Source: DAOTZU01 sp034433995 (lineage in GTDB: Bacteria > Chloroflexota > Anaerolineae > UBA1429). Taken from it: a stretch of 36,075 nucleotides of DNA. The notes below the pieces were generated by a model. That model was given only the letters and a program-made list of their open reading frames with translations, ran no database searches and had not been told where the DNA came from. The stretch spans positions 1 to 36,075 of the forward strand of contig DAOTZU010000309.1 in assembly GCA_034433995.1 (NCBI GenBank), read 5' to 3'. Position 1 is the first letter of the stretch. The number at the start of each line of letters is the position of its first letter. Shown one piece after another: positions 24,408-30,630 of the stretch. Both the position numbers and the translations under genes were made by a program.

Positions 24408-25958
24408 TCATTCGGCGATGACCACGGGCTGCGCAGGTAGCTCCAACCAGTAGAACATTCCCTCGCGCCAATAGCCCGCCCCCAAGAGCCGCCAGCGCTC
24501 CCTCACCCACGTGAGGGGCGCGTTGAGCTGGATAAAAGCGGCCTGTCCGGGCAACAAGGGGCCCACCTGTGTTTGCCGCAGGGAACGGGCATCCTCGCCC
24601 TCGGCATCGCCCACCCACAACTCGATGGCCTCTGGCGTGACCGGCTGGTCGCCCACATTGATGATGCGCATAAAGACGTTCACCCGGTCAGGCATGGCAT
24701 AGAGCACCAGTTGTTCCGCGATCAGCTCTGGCCCATGGACGGCGAAGGAACGGTCCACAGAGGCAAAGGAGAACGTCTGCGCCCCTTGCCGGTAGCCGAT
24801 CTCGGTGATGGTCCACAGGCCCACCCGCCACGGCACGCTGTTGCTCTGGAGGATAAAACGCCGCGTGGCCCCGCCTGGGATGACGCCGGCGCTCCCCAGG
24901 GAGGCCGTCCAAGGCACCTGTTTTGGATCCAGACCTTTGACCACGAGGTCATCGAAGGCGAGGCCCACGGCGGCGCTGTTTTCCAAGGTGACCTCCAAGG
25001 CGATGGCGCCGCCCGCGTCCAGCTCAGAGGGGGCCAGAAGATCGACCAGTTTGAGCGCCGAGGGCGCCACGAACCATGAGCCCGTGGCCGCCAGACCATA
25101 GACCACGCCTTGGGCCTGCACGGTGACCCGTCCCACCCGCCATGTCCCCGATACGCTGGGGTAGGCGCGCACCCCCACCGAAAGGGTCTTTTTGCCGAGG
25201 AGGGTCCATGCCCCACGGGTCTCGGCCACCAGCGAGGCCCCCGTGGGGGCATAAAGGGTGAGCTGGACGGTCTCCACGAGGAGAGCATCGAGGCCATCGT
25301 TGCGCAGAGAGACCAGCAGATCCGTGGCCTCGCCCAGGCGAGGGTTGGGTTGCAACGGTTGCACCGGCGCGGCCCAGGAGACCTGGGCCGCGCACCCCTC
25401 GTTGGTGAGGATCGCCCCCGTCTCTAGGTTGGCCAGCGGGAGGCCAAAGAGGCGTTGCAGGCGATGGACATCGGGGGCCACCCAGCGGGCGCCGTTCCAC
25501 ACCAAAATCTCCAGGTGGAGATGCGCCGCCGAGACGCCGGAGCGGCCGGCGTAGCCCAAAAGTTCCCCGGCGCGCACCATGCGTTCGCCGGAGGCCGGGT
25601 CGCGCAGGTGGGCCAGACGGATGAGCCAATCGCCATCCACCAGCTCGACGTAATAGCCATAGTTGGTCTCCAGAGGGCGCTCATCGTGCAAAAAGTAGGC
25701 CATGCCGCCGGTGGGGGCGTACACAGGGGTACCTTCGGGCATCGCCAGATCATAGGCTAGGCCGGTGGCCTTGCCGAAGGCCCAATGATCGGCGGGACCC
25801 CAACTGATGCGGTAGCCCGCGCCGCAGGCCCAGGGCCAAGTCCACCGGCCGGGCACGCTGTAATCGGGCCCGGCGGCCCGGGCCGGCTGTGCCCAAGGGC
25901 ACAGCGTCATCGCCAGGCAGATGAGCAGCCCCAGGCACTTGGCTGAGGCGCACCCCAT
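24408..25958 (-). CDS. Secreted M23-like (LytM) domain protein with C-terminal beta domains
   Basis: From the ATG at 25958 the product is 516 residues with a signal peptide (LGLLICLAMTLCPWAQPARA, cleavage after ARA). An M23/LytM domain spans about 50-160: GLAYDLAMPEGTPVYAP, then RLAHLRDP, then SAAHLHLEILVW. The second and third ligand regions (Asp, HxH) are present, but the canonical His four residues before the Asp is Gly. The rest is beta-rich repeats of CARDB-like character (LLVSLRNDGLDALLVETVQL; VFMRIINVGDQPVTPEAIEL). M23 enzymes cut peptidoglycan cross-bridges; this one may be inactive and bind instead. The start is not certain: its AAGGG site lies about 14 bases away, and the frame is open to 26084. 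Confidence 0.72.
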   Translation of the reverse strand: MGCASAKCLGLLICLAMTLCPWAQPARAAGPDYSVPGRWTWPWACGAGYRISWGPADHWAFGKATGLAYDLAMPEGTPVYAPTGGMAYFLHDERPLETNYGYYVELVDGDWLIRLAHLRDPASGERMVRAGELLGYAGRSGVSAAHLHLEILVWNGARWVAPDVHRLQRLFGLPLANLETGAILTNEGCAAQVSWAAPVQPLQPNPRLGEATDLLVSLRNDGLDALLVETVQLTLYAPTGASLVAETRGAWTLLGKKTLSVGVRAYPSVSGTWRVGRVTVQAQGVVYGLAATGSWFVAPSALKLVDLLAPSELDAGGAIALEVTLENSAAVGLAFDDLVVKGLDPKQVPWTASLGSAGVIPGGATRRFILQSNSVPWRVGLWTITEIGYRQGAQTFSFASVDRSFAVHGPELIAEQLVLYAMPDRVNVFMRIINVGDQPVTPEAIELWVGDAEGEDARSLRQTQVGPLLPGQAAFIQLNAPLTWVRERWRLLGAGYWREGMFYWLELPAQPVVIAE

Positions 25959-26102
25959 GATCTGCAGCGTCGGCCCTTGGCGGATGCAACCACGCAGGCG
26001 CCGAGATCCCGGAGAGCAAACGCGATCCTCCGGGCGCTCCGTGTTTTTGTGGTTCCTTGCCCCCAAGGGGGAGCCGGGGTGCATCGGGCAACTCCTACAG
26101 GT

Positions 26103-27848
26103 TTAATGACAGATCAACACCGGGAACCAGGCCTGACGGAGCAACCGGTCCACCGTGCTGCCCAGGAAGGCTTTGAGCAGTGGCTGGTAGCCATAGCTGC
26201 CCATCAAGAGGAGATCCGCCTTTTCCTCCTCCACCGCCCGCAAAATCACGTCGGCCACCTCCCCTTGCTCATAGCGGGTATGCACCATGGTGGCCTCGGC
26301 GGCCTCTTGGACGTATTGCCACGCCAGGTCCAGCGTCTCGCGGTCGCAATGGCCGCCCTCCACCGTGAGGATGGTGCCGGGGACACGCCAGCAGCTCACC
26401 AGGTGACGGAAGACAAACAGCGCTTCGCGGGCTTGGTTGCTGCCATCGTAGGCCAGCAGGATCTGCTGGATCGGCCGCACCTCTGTGCCCGGCACGGCCA
26501 GGATGGGCCGCGCCGCCTGGGTGACCACCGTCTGAAAGATGGTGCCCAAGGGGCGTTGCACCCAACGCCCATGGACCATGCGCTGGTTGATGACGACCAT
26601 ATCGGCCCAGCGGGCGCGCTGGATGATCTGCTCATCCACCTGGCCCACCGCCAGGCTGGTGGTATATTTGACCCCCAACGCCTGGCAGCGGCGGGAGAAC
26701 TCTTCCAGCACGCGGTTGCCGTAGGCCAGGGCCTGTTCGTTATTGGCCGTGACCACGTGCAATCCATGGAGCACGCTCTCTTCGCGCTGGGCAAATTCCG
26801 CCGCCTGGGCCAGGGCGCGCCAGCCGGTCTCGGCGCCCGTCACCGTCACCACGATATCGCGAAAGAGGTGGGACGTCTCCCGATCTTCGATGCGCTCCTC
26901 GCGCCAGGTGCCCGCCGGCGGGCCGCTTTCGATCTGATTGGGGATGAGCAAGCTCCGCACCGTGCGCACCGCCCGCTCCAGCAGGCGCCGCGGACGGCGG
27001 CTGAACCGCGAGACGAAATCGCGGGCCACCTCTTGCGGGCGCAATTGCTGATTGAGCTGTTGCGAGAGGTAATAGGCGTGTTCGATAATCCACAGATACA
27101 GATCGGCCTCGGTGTGGCCGGGAAAATCCTTCAGCAGCTTGTACTTGCGGATCGTCTGGACCAGGGGAAGGTACACATGGTCATACCAATGGGTGACGGC
27201 CTCTGACCAATCCAGCAGGCGCTTTTCCTCGGTCTCTACAAAATATTTGTGCACCCGGATGTGATCCAGGAGCTTGGCATAGTCGCCGGCCATGGTGAGG
27301 CGGATGTCTTGGTCAGGGCGCAGCACGTCCAGTTTGGTCTGGTCCAGGAAATCTCGGTAGGCGGCCAAAACGTCCAAGTCTTCGACGGTGAGATCCGCGG
27401 TGACCGGCACGCGGCTCTGCACCTCGGTAACCTCGGCGTCAATGAACGTCTGCCCCTTTTGCCGCGCGACGGATACGCGGTGGTGCCCATCCACCACAAA
27501 GTAGGCCTCGCCGATCTTGTAGAGGGAGACGGGAGGCAGGTTGATCCCCTCCAAATAGGCCGAATCCACGCTCATCCACTTACGGCGGGTGTGGGTTTGG
27601 GTGGGCAAGAAGGCGCGATCGAAATCTGTGCTGCGGTTGATGCTGCCGATGATCTTGTCCAAAGGCACGGGCCGCACGCCGCGATAGTGCTGGTTCAACA
27701 TGCCGACGGTCTTTTTCAGGTCCTCGAAGGGCACCAGATCGTTGTGTTGCCCGGTGAGGCTGGCCCACAAACGACGCATGCTCGCGGCGCGTTTGGCCCG
27801 GGCGAAATCTTCCTTCGCCTTGGCGAGGGACCAGCTTCTCTGTTCCAT
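26103..27848 (-). CDS. ParB-like domain fused to tandem universal stress protein domains
   Basis: The 581-residue protein combines three parts. Residues about 60-150 form a ParB/Srx-like nucleotide-binding fold (VSLYKIGEAYFVVDGHHRVS, with DGHHR at 120-124). Residues about 160-320 are a charged helical middle (TEADLYLWIIEHAYYLSQQL). Two UspA domains follow, about 328-455 and 460-581. The last carries QILLAYDGSN and the ATP-binding pattern G-2x-G-9x-G-S/T as GSYGYQPLLKAFLGST. The first Usp copy is degenerate at that site. This suggests an ATP-sensing stress protein with an added CTP- or nucleotide-binding domain; the target is unknown. The ATG at 27848 is preferred over 27968 because TAGGATGG lies about 10 bases upstream and a promoter precedes it at 27880-27908. 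Confidence 0.82.
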   Translation of the reverse strand: MEQRSWSLAKAKEDFARAKRAASMRRLWASLTGQHNDLVPFEDLKKTVGMLNQHYRGVRPVPLDKIIGSINRSTDFDRAFLPTQTHTRRKWMSVDSAYLEGINLPPVSLYKIGEAYFVVDGHHRVSVARQKGQTFIDAEVTEVQSRVPVTADLTVEDLDVLAAYRDFLDQTKLDVLRPDQDIRLTMAGDYAKLLDHIRVHKYFVETEEKRLLDWSEAVTHWYDHVYLPLVQTIRKYKLLKDFPGHTEADLYLWIIEHAYYLSQQLNQQLRPQEVARDFVSRFSRRPRRLLERAVRTVRSLLIPNQIESGPPAGTWREERIEDRETSHLFRDIVVTVTGAETGWRALAQAAEFAQREESVLHGLHVVTANNEQALAYGNRVLEEFSRRCQALGVKYTTSLAVGQVDEQIIQRARWADMVVINQRMVHGRWVQRPLGTIFQTVVTQAARPILAVPGTEVRPIQQILLAYDGSNQAREALFVFRHLVSCWRVPGTILTVEGGHCDRETLDLAWQYVQEAAEATMVHTRYEQGEVADVILRAVEEEKADLLLMGSYGYQPLLKAFLGSTVDRLLRQAWFPVLICH

Positions 27849-27879
27849 AAGTATCAACCATCCTACAAGATTTGGCTGC

Positions 27880-27908
27880 AGTATAGCACAGGCTGTGAGG
27901 AGGCACAA
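27880..27908 (-). promoter_or_regulatory. Extended -10 promoter of the ParB/Usp gene
   Basis: On the minus strand TTGTGC is followed by 17 bases and TATACT, and TGC precedes the -10 (extended -10). Transcription would begin about 25 bases before the ATG. Confidence 0.72.
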
Positions 27909-27939
27909 CTCTTGCTTGCCAACACCTTTCCCTCCCGCT

Positions 27940-27968
27940 TTGCCATCGGGCCTCTTTTGTGTTACCAT
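27940..27968 (+). promoter_or_regulatory. Candidate promoter of the O-antigen ligase-like gene
   Basis: TTGCCA is followed by 17 bases and TACCAT. The match is moderate, but the spacing and position (about 33 bases before the start codon) fit, and a palindrome covers its -10. Confidence 0.45.
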
Positions 27969-27980
27969 GTGCTTAACACA
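27958..27980. promoter_or_regulatory. Palindrome overlapping the -10, candidate operator
   Basis: TGTGTTA and TAACACA form a perfect 7-base inverted repeat with a 9-base centre, lying across the -10 of the plus-strand promoter. This geometry suits repression by a dimeric HTH regulator. The regulator is not identified. Confidence 0.45.
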
Positions 27981-28000
27981 TTTATGCGGGGTGCATCATC

Positions 28001-29452
28001 TTGCTCGGGGAACGGATCCAGCGGGGCTTGCTCCATCGTGAGCGCTGGGTGCGGGCGGTGACGGTTTTGGCGTTGTGCTTGGCAGCCGGCGTGCCCGTGG
28101 GGGCGATTCTGGGGTTACTGGGCGCCATCTATGGCAGCGCGGTGTTGTTCGCCCTGGCGCTGGCCTACCTGATGATGCGCAGCATCACGGTGGGGCTGAT
28201 CGTCCTGGCCGGCATCATCTGTCTCTTGCCCTTTGCGGCGGTGCCCATAGATATCGGCTTCTCCCCCACTTTTCTTGACCTGGCCTTGGCACTGGTGTTC
28301 TTTGTCTGGATCAGCCGCTTGGTCACCCACAAGGAGGGCGAGTTCATCGCCCCGGTGCCCACGGGGGCGATCCTGGTGTTTATGGGCTTGGCCCTCGTCT
28401 CCTTCATCGCCGGTCTGAGCCATAGCCCGCTGACGGCCAACGTGGTGCGCCATTTCGTCGAGATCTTGCTCAGCGTGGCGGTCTTTTGGCTGGTCACCAA
28501 CACCTTGCGCCGCGCCCAAGATGTGCGGCTTGTGACCCTGGCCTTGATCCTGGCCGGTTTCGCGGCGGCGGCCATCGGCATCGTGTTATATGTCCTGCCC
28601 GAGACGCTGGCCATTCGTGTGCTTTCGGCTTTGCGGGTGGTGCGCTATCCCAGCGGCCCGGAGGTATTGCGTTACGTGGAGGACGATCCTTCCTTGCCCC
28701 TCAGGGCCATCTCCACCTCGGTGGATCCCAACATCCTGGGCGGGATGTTGATCTTTGTAACCACCCTCACCGCGGCCCAGGTGCTGGCCCCGCAGCCCAT
28801 CCTCAAGCGAGGTTGGCTCATCCTCATGCTGGTGACGATGGTCACCTGCATGGTCCTCACCTTCTCCCGGGGCTCCTTTGCCGGGCTGGTCGTTGCCCTG
28901 GTGCTGTTGAGCGCGCTGCGTTATCCGAAGATGCTCTGGTATATCCTGGCCGGCATCGTGGTGTTGCTCGTCCTGCCGCCCAGCCGGGCCTATGTGGAGC
29001 ATTTCATCGAGGGCGTGCAGGGCCAAGACCTGGCCACCCAGATGCGTTTCGGCGAATACAAGGATGCCCTCATCTTGATCTCGCGTTATCCGTGGTTCGG
29101 CGTGGGGTTCGCCGGCACCCCGGATATTGATACATATTTGGGCGTCTCTAATGTGTATCTGCTCATCGCCGAGGAGATGGGCGTCATCGGTCTCTCAGCT
29201 TTTCTCGTCGCCATGGGGAGCTTTCTCCACGGGTTCTTTGCCCGCCTGGCGCTTTGGAGGCGCCGGCCCGACCTGGAGCCCATCGTGTTGGGCGCCGGTT
29301 TGGCCGTCGTGGGCGCGTTGATCGGGGGGATCTTGGATCACTATTTGTTCAACCTCAACTTTCCCCACGCGGCGGCGCTCTTGTGGTTTGTGGTGGGGCT
29401 GGGCGCGGCCGGCATGAGGCTGATCGGTCTGGAGCCGAGGCCAGCGCCGTAA
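28001..29452 (+). CDS. O-antigen ligase/polymerase-like membrane protein (Wzy/WaaL family)
   Basis: The 483-residue protein is almost all membrane helices, about a dozen. Near residue 345-365 comes MRFGEYKDALILISRYPWFG, then VGFAGTPD, the R...EY..A.......P..G.G pattern of the Wzy_C/O-antigen ligase domain. Such enzymes polymerise or attach polyprenyl-linked glycans outside the membrane. TTG at 28001 is the first usable start after an in-frame stop, with GCGGGGTG about 8 bases before it; no ATG is in frame nearby. It stands apart from the downstream signalling genes by 57 bases and may share their transcript. The polysaccharide made is unknown; a glycosyltransferase of GT-C type lies on the other strand. 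Confidence 0.8.
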   Translation: MLGERIQRGLLHRERWVRAVTVLALCLAAGVPVGAILGLLGAIYGSAVLFALALAYLMMRSITVGLIVLAGIICLLPFAAVPIDIGFSPTFLDLALALVFFVWISRLVTHKEGEFIAPVPTGAILVFMGLALVSFIAGLSHSPLTANVVRHFVEILLSVAVFWLVTNTLRRAQDVRLVTLALILAGFAAAAIGIVLYVLPETLAIRVLSALRVVRYPSGPEVLRYVEDDPSLPLRAISTSVDPNILGGMLIFVTTLTAAQVLAPQPILKRGWLILMLVTMVTCMVLTFSRGSFAGLVVALVLLSALRYPKMLWYILAGIVVLLVLPPSRAYVEHFIEGVQGQDLATQMRFGEYKDALILISRYPWFGVGFAGTPDIDTYLGVSNVYLLIAEEMGVIGLSAFLVAMGSFLHGFFARLALWRRRPDLEPIVLGAGLAVVGALIGGILDHYLFNLNFPHAAALLWFVVGLGAAGMRLIGLEPRPAP

Positions 29453-29509
29453 GACCGTTCACGTTGTGTTATGGGGTAGATGGGCGCAAAATAAAAGGTG
29501 GAGGCCGGG

Positions 29510-29845
29510 ATGGAGATCAAAAAATCGCGGTTCAAGCGGTGTGACCTGTTGGCGCTGCAGGGGCGCTTTGATAGCAGCACCGCTCCGGAATTGGAGCGCG
29601 CCTTGCGCGCTTCGCTGGATGATGGCGTCTTTCACCTCGTCGTGGACATGGGTCAGGTGGAATATTTCGGCAGTGCCGCCATCCGCGCTCTGGTGGCGGC
29701 TTACAAAGAGTGCCGTCGCTGGAACCGGGGCGATGTGTACTTGGCCGGACTGAACGATCACATACGGCACGTGTTCGAGCTGGCCGGCCTCTTGCCCGTA
29801 ATGAAGGTTTACGAGGATAGCACGGCTGCTGTGGGCAACTTTTAG
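29510..29845 (+). CDS. STAS-domain anti-anti-sigma factor (variant site)
   Basis: The 111-residue protein is a single STAS domain: LLALQGRFDSSTAPELERAL is the first strand-helix and LVVDMGQVEYFGSAAIRALV covers the phosphorylation loop. The usual D-S-S/T-G loop reads G-S-A-A, so only one Ser is left and the acidic residue before it is missing. In partner-switching, a STAS protein binds the HATPase kinase when unphosphorylated, freeing the kinase's target. The variant loop may change phosphorylation. GGTGGAGG precedes the ATG. The HATPase gene begins 5 bases after the stop. Confidence 0.88.
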   Translation: MEIKKSRFKRCDLLALQGRFDSSTAPELERALRASLDDGVFHLVVDMGQVEYFGSAAIRALVAAYKECRRWNRGDVYLAGLNDHIRHVFELAGLLPVMKVYEDSTAAVGNF

Positions 29846-29850
29846 CGAGC

Positions 29851-30282
29851 ATGACCCAAGAGTATGAGCTTTGCGTCTCCAGCAGTTTCCGCAACCTCGG
29901 CCAGATCGCCGAGTTCGTCGCCGAGCGTGCCCGGCAGGCGGGCCTGGACGAGGCCCAGGTGTTTGACGTGCAGATGGCGGTGGACGAAGCCTGCACCAAC
30001 AGCATGGAGCACGCCTACGGCGGCCGAGAGGACGGCCTGGTGCGGGTCTGTTGCTATGTGGAGGGCGAGGATTTTGTCGTGCGGGTGACGGATTACGGCG
30101 CGTCTTTCGATCCGTCCGCCGTGCCCAAGCCCGATCTCGCAGCGCCCTTGGAGAAGCGGGCGACGGGCGGGCTGGGTCTCTTTTTCATGCGGGAGTTGAT
30201 GGATCAGGTGGATTTTCGCGCCCACCCCACGGAAGGGAATACGGTGATCATGCGCAAGCGGCGCAAGAGGCGCTCCCCATGA
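29851..30282 (+). CDS. HATPase anti-sigma factor / serine kinase (RsbW-like)
   Basis: The 143-residue protein is a GHKL-type ATPase domain. The N box is QMAVDEACTNSMEHAYGG, the G1 box is VRVTDYGASFDP, and the G2 box is ATGGLGLFFMRELMD. Such kinases phosphorylate STAS partners on Ser and, when free of them, bind a sigma factor or other target. No sigma factor gene is adjacent, so the target may be elsewhere or may not be a sigma factor. A basic tail (RKRRKRRS) ends it. It overlaps the next STAS gene by ATGA, implying coupled synthesis. Confidence 0.9.
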   Translation: MTQEYELCVSSSFRNLGQIAEFVAERARQAGLDEAQVFDVQMAVDEACTNSMEHAYGGREDGLVRVCCYVEGEDFVVRVTDYGASFDPSAVPKPDLAAPLEKRATGGLGLFFMRELMDQVDFRAHPTEGNTVIMRKRRKRRSP

Positions 30283-30623
30283 ACGATCCCCTCCCGGGCA
30301 CCGTTCCTCATCTCCTGCCCCTCGCCGGGCGCATAGACGCCTCCAACGCCACCCAATTGGACGACCAGCTCAGGAAGCTGATCGAAAGGGGCATCACCAC
30401 CATCGTTGTGGATCTGGGCCAGGTGACGTACATCAGCAGCCGTGGTCTGCGCATCCTGCTTTTGGCCCATCGCCGTCAACAGCGCCATGGGGGCCGGCTG
30501 GTGTTGCGGCATCTCGCGCCCCGCATCCACAAGATGCTCCAACTGTGCGGTTTTGATCGCCTCCTGGAGATTGAGCCCGAGGCCTCGCCGGCGGCGCCGG
30601 AAACCCCCCGCGTCCAAGAATAG
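30279..30623 (+). CDS. STAS-domain anti-anti-sigma factor
   Basis: The 114-residue protein is a STAS domain with LAGRIDASNATQLDDQLRKL and the phosphorylation loop TTIVVDLGQVTYISSRGLRI, the common ISSxGLR form with Ser available to the kinase. A Pro/Ala-rich C-terminal tail follows. Its start overlaps the HATPase stop, and the PP2C gene starts 7 bases after its own stop. It is the most likely direct substrate of the HATPase kinase and of the PP2C phosphatase. Confidence 0.88.
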   Translation: MNDPLPGTVPHLLPLAGRIDASNATQLDDQLRKLIERGITTIVVDLGQVTYISSRGLRILLLAHRRQQRHGGRLVLRHLAPRIHKMLQLCGFDRLLEIEPEASPAAPETPRVQE

Positions 30624-30630
30624 GCAGGCG

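Noticed and set aside
25959..26102. Hairpin-like CCCCCTTGGGGG after the ParB/Usp gene
   Set aside because: The loop is too tight and no T tract follows, so it is not called a terminator.
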